64,000 bases of DNA from the NCBI GenBank assembly GCA_015179045.1, contig WHUZ01000060.1:1-64000 (forward strand). Reading direction: 5' to 3'. Made by a program: the position numbers and the translations under genes. Positions within the stretch are counted from its first letter, which is position 1; each line of letters begins with the position of its first letter. This document shows, piece after piece, positions 24,075 to 35,014 of this stretch. This stretch comes from Kalaharituber pfeilii (taxonomy: Eukaryota > Ascomycota > Pezizomycetes > Pezizales > Pezizaceae). The notes beneath the pieces were generated by a model. It was not told the origin of the DNA. It did no database searches and saw only the letters and a program-made list of their open reading frames with translations.

Positions 24075-27000
24075 ATGTCAGATCCACTATGGATAGTTGC
24101 CTCAGTTGCCGGTCTCATCACAATCTCAGCAAAGATTATAAGCATGCTGAAGAATCTCCATGATTGCGCAAAGCAGGCACCAGCATCCATCAGTCGCCTA
24201 ATGGAAGAAATGCAAGATATGAATGTCATATTCTGCCAAGTTCAGTTATTTATTGCTGGAACAACTAAGATTCCCAACCAAAGCAGATTAAAGATGTTGT
24301 CTATTCAACATCTTGTTGCAACATTGAGTGGATGCATTCTGATTGCTTCCAATCTGGACAAGTATCTGAGTGAAGTAATGGGAACTGCTGACCCAAGCTC
24401 CATGCAGCCTCCAGCAAACAAAGCAAGCCTTTTGTTTGAGAGAGTCAAATGGGCACTGTGGAAGGAAGCAGAGGTTACAGTCTTTATTGAGGACCTAGAG
24501 CGGCACAAGTTGAGTTTGAACCTGATGTTAGGAAGTATTCAGTAGTAAGTTCATATTCACAGGATTAATTCTATCATGCTCCCTCGGGTGGTGGTAGGGG
24601 GGAGAGGGTGCAGATAGCTGATTTCTTATATAGTCATACTGCTGCAGAGGCTTCTGATAATCTCGAGAAATTACATGAAGTAGTTTTTCAGATATTGGAA
24701 TCGAATCATGCAATTGCGATCCAGTTACGAGAGCTCATTAGCCGTCAGGAACCTACAATACATGAAGTCCAGTCCTCAAAATCCGATAATCAAGCCAAGG
24801 ATGCAACCACACTACCTCCAAAAGATAATTCCCAGATATTATCCACAATCAAGAATAACCAGGTACCTGATGATAATGATGATGCTGCATCATTCAGAAC
24901 AGCAGCAACATCTCACAGCACATTCTCATTGCGATCCATACAATCAATACGATCAATGCGATCAATACGATTAATGCTGCCATCATTTCTGGATGAACTC
25001 AAAAATTCAAGGCCTTACAAGCGAATCCGGAGGTGGGGTATAAGTGACGATTCTTACTCCACATTCTCTAGTGGTAGCTCCATAAGAGGTTGTACCTGGT
25101 CAATGCTTTCAGACATGACCTTGGGTGATTTTGACTCAATTTCGGAGATCTCAGTAATTGTACTACCTATTTGCCTATCTAATCTCTGGGACTCACAGCC
25201 ATACCAAGTTGCTCTTCATTCAGCTGCAGGTCGCTACAGATCACGTCGAATATTGAAATGGTCTTCTCTTGGGAGCATCCACTATGCTATTCGCCAGGGG
25301 AGTGAGAATGGTGTTCGAGCTATACTTGCTTTAGGAACAGATATAGAGGAGAGGGATCCAGAAGGCCGAACACCACTCACTCATGCTGCATTTATGGGTC
25401 ATGAGAGCATTTGCAAATTACTGTTGGAGAGAAGAGCAAGTACGGCAGGGGTAATCCACATTGCCATCCATAACAGAAATGCGAATTTTGTTCAAGATTT
25501 ACTTGCTTTTAGGGCAGATATAGAAGAGAGGGATTCAGAGGGCCGAACACCGCTCACTCATGCTGCATCTATGGGTCATGGGAGTATTTGTAAATTACTG
25601 TTGGAGAGAAGAGCAAGTATAGCCGGGGTAATCCACATTGCCATCCATAACAGAAATGCGAATTTTGTTCAAGATTTACTTGCTTTTGGGGCATATATAG
25701 AGGAGAGGGATTCAGAGGGCCGAACACCACTCACTCATGCTGCATTTATGGGTCATGGGAGCATTTGCAAATTACTGTTGGAAAGAAGAGCAAGTACAGA
25801 AGGGGTAATCCACATTGCCATCCATAACAGAAATGCGAATTTTGTTCAAGATTTACTTGCTTTTGGGGCAGATATAGAGGAGAGGGATTCAGAGGGCCGA
25901 ACACCACTCACTCATGCTGCATCTATGGGTCATGAGAGCATTTGCAGATTACTGTTGGAGAGAAGAGCAAGTACAGAAGGAGTAATCCACATTGCTATCT
26001 ATAACAGAAATACAAATTTTGTTCAAGATTTACTTGCTTTTGGGGCAGATATAGAGGAGAGGGATTCAGAGGGCCGAACACCACTCACTCATGCTGCATC
26101 TATGGGTCATGAGAGCATTTGCAAACTACTGTTGGAGAGAAGAGCAAGCACAGAAGGGGTAATTCACACTGCTATCCGTAATGGAAATGCGAATTTTGTT
26201 CAAGATTTACTTGCTTTTGGGGCAGATATAGAAGAGAGGGATTCAGAGGGCCGAACACCACTCACTCATGCTGCATCTATGGGTCATGAGAGCATTTGCA
26301 AACTACTGTTGGAGAGAAGAGCAAGCACAGAAGGGGTAATTCACATTGCTATCCGTAATGGAAATGCGAATTTTGTTCAAGATTTACTTGCTTTTGGGGC
26401 AGATATAGAGGAGAGGGATTCAGAGGGCCGAACACCACTTACTCATACTGCATCTATGGGTCATGAGAGCATTTGGAAATTATTGTTGAAGAGAGGAGCA
26501 AGGATTGAAGAAATAATCCACAGTGCTATTGATGGGGGAAATCGGAATATTGTTCAAGATTTACTTACATTTGGGGCAGATATAGAGGAGAAAAATTTGG
26601 AAGGCGAAACACCCATTGCACATGCTGCATCTATAGGTCATGAGAGCATTTGCAAATTACTGTTGGAAAGAGGAGCAAGGATTGAAGGAGTAATTCACTA
26701 TGCTATTCTGAATAGTATGGACAATCTCATTCAACATCTACTCACTTTACAAATTGATATAGATGAGAGGGACTCAAAAGACCTAACACCACTCACTTAT
26801 GCTGCATATAAATGCCGTGAAGACATCTGCAAATTACTATTGGAGAGAGGTGCAAGTGAGGAAGCAATAGCGTCAACTACTCCTCCAATTGACTACCTGG
26901 CTGCATTGATAACGCACTGAGGAATGACTCCGAGACTGTATTACGATTGCTACTCATGATGGGTGCGGACATCGAGGAACAATGCTCAACCCAGTACAAT

Positions 27001-27420
27001 ATGACTCCTTTGCTCTGGGCACTATTCAAAGGCCAAACAGCAATTGCAAAGCTTTTGATTGAGAAGGGGGCAGATTTTTTTGCACATGATAGGAGCCAAT
27101 GGACAACAGTACATTATGCAGTTTCTGGGAGCAATCCTGAGATGTTGACAGAAATCCTGGAACGAGGAGCATCGGAGGTCATCAATAAGAGTAACAGGGC
27201 AGGCAACACTCCACTCCACTTCAGCTATTACTCTCTCCCACTTACAAAGATATTGATTGAGCATGGTGCATCCCCAACCATCCAGAATGAGGATGGAGAA
27301 ACCCCATATGATACATCACTGCATGAGGGTTCTCGCGAAGTGGTGGTATATCTTTGGTCGCAACTCTCACCTGAAGAGCGGGTCCGGAAACGTCCTCCAC
27401 CAGCGAACTGGTACAGATGA
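24075..27420 (+). CDS. Ankyrin-repeat family copy 5, largest repeat array (frameshift near 26893)
   Basis: Exon 1 is 24075-24544. Its last codon is TA|T rather than TG|T, so the joint encodes Tyr. The intron is 24545-24633 (89 bp). Exon 2 starts at 24634. Nine ankyrin pair-units follow the linker, seven of them nearly identical copies of a 177-bp (59-residue) unit, at about 25340-26600. Each unit is one full ankyrin (DIEERDSEGRTPLTHAASMG) plus a shorter second repeat. One base is missing near 26893 (in the PPIDLTGC motif), so the frame ends at 26920 after about 918 residues. The remaining ankyrins and the tail continue in another frame to 27420. A single sequencing error would explain this, as would recent inactivation. 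Confidence 0.8.
25338..26600 (+). repeat. 177-bp tandem repeat encoding ankyrin pair-units
   Basis: Seven tandem units of 177 bp differ at only a few bases each, far less than the same units differ between genes. Each keeps the frame and encodes 59 residues. The units starting near 26050 and 26225 are almost identical. The pattern indicates recent unit duplication by unequal exchange or gene conversion within this gene. Confidence 0.9.
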
Positions 27421-28340
27421 TTCTCGAATACGGTCTCGGAGGATTGTCTTTTTTTCTTTTTTTTTAGATTTTCATCTTTGCTGCCTATTTTCCTAGTTCT
27501 TTGATATTATTTGACTATCATGCACCTCTTTTTTTGGGGGATACTTACATGGTGTGATTGTTTTTTGTCCTGCTTTCCTAGGAAACATTGGGTAGTATTA
27601 TATGGACAGAGTTGGTTTCCCGCTAGCAACAATAATGTACCCAATGCATTCTCCGGAAGAAGCAGGGCAGTCTCATGGGTTTTTCGGAGAAGAATTAAGG
27701 GAATAGCTTCAATATAGCACACCGTTGGATCCTGACAAGATCTGATTGCGGCCCAAACGGGTTACCTACATGCGGTGACTTCGACCGGATACTCGCTCCT
27801 GCAAATGAAATGATATTAATACGTCTGCTACATACAAGTAAACGAACAAGCACGTATATAGAGTAAGTACTCGTAGTATGTACGATTTGCCCTATACCCA
27901 CAGAAATTCTGGTACAACGCTGCCAGCAATTGCGTCCCCGATGTTTAGCTTTTGTGCAGTAACAAAACCTCTTGCTCCGGCCAGCTCAGCCCAACTTTCC
28001 TCCGCTGACCATATTTATAAATCTAGTCCTGTCTAAAGCCCTCCCTGTGCCCACCCGCAAGTTCAAGTCCCCATGTATCCACTAATCGATCAAGAAAGAT
28101 GCCATTGCTATTAAATTTCTATGAGTACAGCATAAATAATTAATAAGCTGCCAGACAAAAACAATAATAAAATACCACAAAAGCACATTGGAGTAGTCGA
28201 CCAACCAAGGACTATAAGCCGAGAGTTGTATCATCCGAGAATCTGCTGCAGCGGCCATTGGAGAGGCGTCGATTTCTGTGCACTGACCTATGCCTTTGTC
28301 AATGTGCAATGCTGGTGTTGGGGTAACAACAAGCTCCATG
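27421..28340 (+). repeat. 3' flank of array unit 5
   Basis: This is the downstream flank of copy 5, of the same family as the others: a T-rich run after the stop, the block with the ACGAACAAGCACGTATATA motif, and GCTGCCAGACAAAAACAAT near 28148. No gene is seen. Confidence 0.6.
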
Positions 28341-29514
28341 GAAAGGTACAGAATTCAGGGACCAGTTCGATTCTGAGTTTTGATCTCGTACCCAGCCTAT
28401 GAGACGGTGTGCCGCCAAGAAATAATAGGGTCTGCTACTAAGGCGGAGGCCGAAAATAATAGTCCGGGCACGAGAACATTCCGAGTTGGCGAAGAGGGTT
28501 GTCCAGCATCTTAAAAGGAAATCGTGCACTCGTGCTAGTGGTCTTGTAAGGCTCCGGGGGGAATATATATACACAGGAGGCGTGTTCCTGGGTTACCCTA
28601 TGCTCAAAAGCATTGATCTTATTCCTACGTTTGACCCAAGATGACGGCGAAGCCCTTGCACTACGACTGGGAGGGTGGACGGTCACAGATACGATCGCAA
28701 GGTGACTGGAGACTACTACATCAGGAAGTGTAAGTAAAATGGATTCCTGTCCTACACTTACAAGCAGACTAGTTCCCGTACAGTATCTGCAGCTACACTT
28801 GTTCCACCTCTAAGCTACGGGTACCGGACCTCCACATGCACCAGCCGCGCTGCCACAGCGTCCTGAACCAAAAGTAGCCTCACAAAATTTCTATTTTGTG
28901 TTGTTGCATGCCCTTGTGCCGAATGGCCTACATGGAGAATGGTCCAGTACTAGCCAGTAAAATATGTATTCGGACAGGGGTACTAATGCACATTATGCGC
29001 TATGTCCGAATACATATTTTACTAGCTACTACATACTCTATGCTTCCCCGAAGACATGTCCACAGGGAGTTGCTTGAGCTGGACAATGTGTGCATGACAT
29101 CACTGGTGAGTTCTACACTTGCCTATGAAGAATGAATGGTTGCTATAATCCAGCTGCAGCCCGCACTTCGCAGAACTATTTGCAATGGCAGAGCCTTTGA
29201 GCCTTATTCCAAGCCAACCACATTTTAGCATTAGCCAAAACCGAGACGATAGGCTGACTCGCAACTGCATACGGGAAAAGTGGGGTGAGGCGAAACAGAG
29301 GGTATTAATCTTGGTAGCAAATATGCCAGGAAGCTGGTCCGCATACTCTCCACGATATTAGCCTTCCCATTAAGGTTCAGAGTAGTGCAAACGTTATCAA
29401 GAAATCGCTTTACACCAGTCTAACCTTTCTTGCCAACCGAGTTTCAGGATTTGATTCCCCCCGGGGCTATAACCAAGTCACATTCACCGTATCAGAATCC
29501 GCTAGTCCAAACCA
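28341..29514 (+). repeat. 5' flank of array unit 6
   Basis: This is the upstream flank of copy 6. It includes one copy of the ~400-bp module (about 28560-28900) and a short hairpin element at 28950-29028. The proximal part up to the ATG at 29515 is conserved, except that the leader directly before the ATG is shortened (CTAGTCCAAACCA). No gene is seen. Confidence 0.6.
28950..29028. mobile_element. ~78-bp hairpin element
   Basis: Perfect 21-base inverted arms at 28956-28976 and 29003-29023 enclose a 26-base loop, and the flanking CTAGC extends the pairing imperfectly. Paralogous flanks lack it and read from GGTCCGGAACATAC directly into TACTCTATGC. It looks like a very small foldback MITE. It has no coding capacity. 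Confidence 0.7.
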
Positions 29515-32204
29515 ATGTCAGATCCACTATCGATAGTCACTTCAGTTGCTGGTCTCATTTCAGTCTCAGCAAAGATCATAAGCATGCTGAAGAGTCTCCA
29601 TGATTGCGCAAAGCAGGCACCAGCATCCATCAGTCGCCTAATGGAAGAAATGCAAGATATGAATGTCATCTTCTGCCAGGTTCAGTTATTTATTGCTGGA
29701 ACAACCAAGGTTGCAAACCAAAGCAGGTTAAAGATGCTGTCTGTTCACCATCTTATTGCGACTTTGAGTGGATGTGTTTTGATTGCTTCTAACTTGGAAA
29801 AGTACCTAAGTGAGATTGGGGTTAGTGATCCGCAGTCTCTAGCAAACAAAGCAAGCCTTTTGTTTGAGAGGATTAAATGGGCACTGTGGAAGGAAGCGGA
29901 GGTTGCAGTCTTTATTGAGGACCTGGAACGACATAAGCTGAGTTTGAATTTGATGTTGGGCATTATTCAATGGTAAGTTCAGATCTACAGCATTAATTCT
30001 ATTATGTTTCCTTAGGCGTAGGGAGGGGGGAGGGGGGTCATACAGATTACTAATCTCTTATATAGTCATACCGGTGCAGAGGCTTCCGAAAAACTCGAGC
30101 AATTGCATGAAGTAGTTTTTCAGATTTTGGAATCGAACCATGCAATTGCGATCCAGTTACGTGAACTCATCAGCCGTCAGGATCCTGCAATAAGTGATAA
30201 TGTCCAGTCTTCAGAATCCGATAATCAAGCTAAGGATGCAAGCATACTACCTCTAAAAGACGGTTTCCAGATAGCATTATCAACATTCAATGATGACCAG
30301 GTGCCTGATGTTAATGATGATGCTGCATCATTCAGAACAGCTGCTACATCTCTTAGCAAATTATCCTTGCGATCCATGCGACATGGGAAGGTCCACCATG
30401 ATTTTGATGATACTGCATCATTCAGAACAGCAGCAACATCTCGTAGCACATTCTCCTTGCGATCCATACAAATGGTGCTGCCATCATTTATCGATGAACT
30501 CAAAAATTCAAGGCCTTACAGGCGAATCCAGAGGTGGGGCATAAGCGATAATTACTCTACATTCTCTAGCGGTAGCTCTACCAGAGGTTGTACCTGGTCA
30601 ATGCTTTCAGATATGACCTTGGGTGATCTTGACTCAATTTCGGAGATCTCAGTAATTGTACTACCTATTTGCTTATCTGATCTCTGGGACTCACAGCCAT
30701 ACCAAGTTCCTCTTCATTCAGCTGCAGGTCACTACAGATCACGCCGAAAATTGAAATGGTCTTCTCTCGGGGGCATCCACTATGCCATTCGCCAGGGGAG
30801 TGAGAATGGTATTCGAACTCTACTAGCTTTAGGAACAGATATAGAGGAGAGGGATTCAGATGGCCGAACACCACTTGCTCATGCTGCATCTTTAGCTCAT
30901 GAGGGAATTTGGAAATTACTGTTGGAGAGGGGAGCAAGAATTGAAGGAATAATCCACAGTGCTATTGATGGAAGAAATAAGAATATTATTCAAGATTTAC
31001 TTGCTTTTGGGGCAGATATAGAAGAGAGGGATTCAGAGGGCCGAACACCACCTGCTCATGCTGCATCTATAGGTCATGAGAGCATTTGCAAATTACTGTT
31101 GGAGAGGAGAGCAAGCACAGAAGGGGTAATCCACATTGCCATCCCTAACGGAAATGCGAATTTTGTTCAAGATTTACTTGCTTTTGGGGTGGATATAGAA
31201 GAGAGGGATTCAGAGGGCCGAACACCACCTGCTCATGCTGCATCTATGGGTCATGAGAGCATTTGCAAATTACTGTTGGAGAGAAGAGCAAGCACAGAAG
31301 GGGTAATCCACATTGCCATCCATAACGGAAATGCGAATTTTGTTCAAGATTTACTTGCTTTTGGGGCAGGTATAGAAGAGAGGGATTCAGAGGCCGAACA
31401 CCACTTGCTTATGCTGCATCTATGGGTCATGAGAGCATTTGCAAATTACTGTTGGAGAGGGGAGTAAGGATTGAAGGAGTAATTCACCATGCTATTCTGA
31501 AAAGTATGGACAATCTTGTTCAACGTCTACTCACTTTACAAATTGATATAGATGAGAGGGACTCAAAAGGCCTAACACCACTCACTTATGCTGCATATAA
31601 GTGTCGTGAAGACATCTGCAAATTACTATTGGGGAGAGGTGCAAGTGAGGAAGCAATAGCATCAACTACTCCTCCAATTGGCCTAGCTGGCTGCATCGAT
31701 AAGGCACTGAGTAATAACTCCGAGACTGTAGTACGATTGCTGATCATGATGGGTGCGAACATTGAGGAACGATGCCCAGTCCAGTGGTATATGACTCCTT
31801 TGCTCTGGGCACTATGCAGAGGCAAAATAGCAATTGCAAGGCTCTTGATTGAGAAGGGGGCAGATCTTTTTGTACAGGATGAGGACCAATACACAACAGT
31901 ACATTGTGCAGTTTGTGGGAGCAATCCTGAGATGTTGACAGAAATCCTGAAACGAGGAGCATCGAAGCACATCAATAAGGGTAACAAGACAGGCGACACT
32001 CCACTCCACCTCAGCTATCACTCTCTCTCACTTACAAAGATATTGATTGAGTATGGTGCATCCCCAACCATCCAGAACAAGGATGGAAAAACTCCATATG
32101 ATCGGGCACTGCGTTATGATTCTTGTGAAGTAGCAAAATATCTTTGGTCGCAACTTCCACCTGAAGAGCAGGCTCGGAGAAAACCTCCATCAGGATGGCA
32201 CTGA
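29515..32204 (+). pseudogene. Ankyrin-repeat family copy 6 (one frameshift)
   Basis: Exon 1 is 29515-29972; it is four residues shorter than most copies, in the SDP..NKA loop. The intron is 29973-30065 (93 bp, with a GGGAGGGGGGAGGGGGG tract). Exon 2 starts at 30066. The linker carries two copies of the acidic SFRTAATS unit. Five ankyrin pair-units follow. A single G is missing from a GGG run near 31392, ending the frame at 31467 (about 619 residues). The rest, from about 31395, stays open in the next frame to the tail GWH and stop at 32204. Apart from that base the gene is complete. Confidence 0.8.
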
Positions 32205-33130
32205 TTATTCTCTAATACGGTCCTAGAGGGTTGTCTTTTTTTTTTTTTTTTTTTTTCATCTGAGCTGCCTATTTTCCTTGGTCTTTGTATTATGTGGCTA
32301 TCATGTATCTCTTTTTACTCTTTTGTTCCTTTCATGGTGTGCTTGTTTTTTTGTCGTGTTTTCTTTCCCAAGTTGATATACTGTGTAGCAGTATATATGG
32401 ACATGGTTGATTTCCCGTTCGCAACATTAATGTACCAGTAACATTTCCGAAAAGATCAGGACAGCCTCATGGGCTTTTTGGAGCAGAATGAAGAGAATAA
32501 TTTTAATATAGCACACTGCCGGACCTTGACAAAATCTCATAACCCAAATGGCATTGCCTGCCTGTGTGCGGTCACTTCGATGGGATACCTGCTGCGGCAA
32601 TAAACGAAATAATAATACTAGCTAGTACGCCCTATATATACACGAACAAGCATGTGTATACAGAGCTCGAGTAAGTATGTACATTTGCCCTATACCTCAC
32701 AGAACTTTGGCACAACGCCACCAGCAACCCCCCCCCCCGATGTGTTCCTTTTGCGCAGTAAGAAAACCTCTTGCTCTGGAATTCACGCGCAGCTCAGCCA
32801 AGCTTTCCTCCGCTGACCATATTTATAAATCTGGTCCCGTCTAAAGCAGCCTTATGCCTATCCGCAAGTTTAGGTCCCCATGTATCCACCAATTGATCAA
32901 GAAAGATGCCATTGGTATAAAACTTCAATGAGTACTGTATAAATAATTAATAAGCTGCCAGACAAAACAATATTAAAAATTGCAACAAAAGCACATTGGA
33001 GTAGTCCCAATCAAGGACTATAAATTTGGTATTATACGAGGAGCTGTTGAGGTAGCCGTCGGATCAAGAGAGCCGCTGCAAGGGATGCTGGAGGGCTGTG
33101 TGATTGAGAGGTGGTGGAGTGCGATTGAGA
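32205..33130 (+). repeat. 3' flank of array unit 6
   Basis: This is the downstream flank of copy 6, with a long T run (about 32238-32256) soon after the stop and the same ordered blocks as the other flanks. It ends in the purine-rich boundary tract. No gene is seen. Confidence 0.6.
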
Positions 33131-34744
33131 AGTGGTAGGGGATGCGGTTGAGAAGTGGTGCGGGGGTTGGGGATGCTGTTGCAGCTACTAGGAGGGGTGC
33201 GATTGAGAGGCGGTGATTGTGGGGGAGGTTCAAGAGGCAGTTGGAGTGTCAACTTTTCGAACTGATCTATAGCTTGGTATCGTGAGGCGACTACTTCTGT
33301 GCACTGATCTATGCCTTGGTCAACGCAGAATCCAGTGATGGGATAACAGCAAGCACCATGGAGAGGTGTAGAATTCAGGGCCCCAGTTCGATTCTGAATT
33401 CCGAACTGGCGAAAAGGGTTGTCCAGCATCTTAAAAGGAAACAAGATGGGGTGATAATGCTCTGGTTCCAGCGACGATCGTTTGGGGAATTAGATTTCCA
33501 GTGACAATAAATTGAGGCCTGGAACCAGGGCAACTCGTTTTTGATTTTTGCTTCCTATTTTTTTTTTGGTTTGATAGATACGGGTGTTCATACACTTGCG
33601 TGGTGTTCTAGCCTCCAAGGGGAGTTTATATATGCCGACACAGGAGGCGTGTTCCTGGATTATGCTATCCTCATAAGCATTGATCTTTATGCCTACATCT
33701 GACCGAAGGTGACGGCGAAGCCCCCGCACTGCGATTGGGAGGGTGTACGGTCGCAGGTATGAGGTGACTGGAGATCACTACACCAGGAAATGTGAATTCT
33801 GCAGGGAGGGGGACCGCGGTAAATGGATTGCTGCCTGTAGTTTCGAGTAGTCCTGTACAGCACTCAGCACACTACACAGTATCTGCAGCTACACCTGTTC
33901 CACCCCTAAGCTACTGGTACCAGAACCCCACATGCACCAGACCGCGCTGTCCTCCCACAAGATCTTCAACGAAAAGGAAGCCTCACAAAGTTTCTGTTTG
34001 GTGGGAGACATTTTAGATATCCTTCTTCATTGCATCTGACTTAGAAACAGAAAAGTCCTGACCTACTTCGTTATGATAAATCCACTTCGTGGTTGGGGGG
34101 AGTATATACGCTGACACAGAAGGCATGTTCCTGGATTACACTATCCTCATAAGCCTTGGTCTTGTGCCCACACTCGACCCAACGTGGCGCCTTAGCCCTC
34201 GCACTGCGTCGATTGCAAGGAGCAGATACGAAGTTGCTGGGATTACTACCTGTGCTGACAAGTAGACCTGTTCTCATACAGTACACAGTATCTGCAGTTA
34301 CGCTTATTCCACCACTATGCTATGTGCCGGACCCCACATGTATCAGCTGCGCTCTCCCTTACGACATCTTCAATGGAAAGAAGTCTCACAAAGCTTCTGT
34401 TTGGTGTGGTTGCACATCCCCGTGCCGGATCGCCTACATGGATAATGGTCCGGAACATACTGATAGATACTCTATGCCTCCCTGAAGACATGGTCGACAG
34501 GGAGTTACTTGAGCTAGACAATGCGTGCAGGGCATCACTATACCGGCGCTGCCAATCGTGAGTTCTAAAGTGGCCTATAATGAAGAACGAATGGTTCCTA
34601 TAGCCAACTGCAGCCCCTACTTCGCAAAACTCTTTGCAATGGCACAGCCTCTCAGCCTTATTCTAAGCCAACCACTCTTTAGCATTAGCCAAAACCGAGA
34701 CGATAGGCTGACTAGCTCCTCTATACAGGAAGCGGGGTGAGGCG
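33131..34744 (+). repeat. 5' flank of array unit 7 with internal duplication
   Basis: This is the best example of the upstream organisation. A module at about 33615-34015 and a second, diverged one at about 34100-34420 share the same order of motifs: CGACACAG..GGC.TGTTCCTGGATTA, TATCCTCATAAGC, CACAGTATCTGCAG, TTCCACC, CCCCACATG, and CTCACAAAG.TTCTGTTTGG. They form an old tandem duplication upstream of the gene. No coding potential is conserved between the two. Confidence 0.65.
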
Positions 34745-35014
34745 AATCAGAGGGTATTAATCTTGGTAACAAACATACCAGGATTACTAGCTGGCTGGTC
34801 CGCATACTCTTCACGATATCAGCCTCCCCATTATCAAAGCTTGAAGTTCAAAGTAGTCCAAACGTTAAGGAATCACGGAAATCGCTTTCCACTAGTCGGC
34901 CTTTCTCTACCAACGGAGTTTCAAAAATTTAATCCCCTCTGCGACTATAGCCGAGTCACATTCCCTGAACATACCAGATTTCGGGTGACATACACGTCCA
35001 ACTAGTCCAAAGCA
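34745..35014 (+). promoter_or_regulatory. Proximal 5' flank and leader of ankyrin copy 7
   Basis: This holds the conserved upstream blocks GGTAACAAACATACCAGGATTAC, CTTCACGATATCAGCCT and GAGTCACATTCCCTGAACAT, then CCAACTAGTCCAAAGCA at the ATG. Because this is an intact copy, these blocks are the most likely functional promoter and leader of the family. The exact start of transcription is not visible. Confidence 0.5.

Noticed and set aside
25338..26600. Regular repeats resembling a CRISPR array or satellite
   Set aside because: Units are contiguous without spacers, keep an open frame and encode ankyrins.
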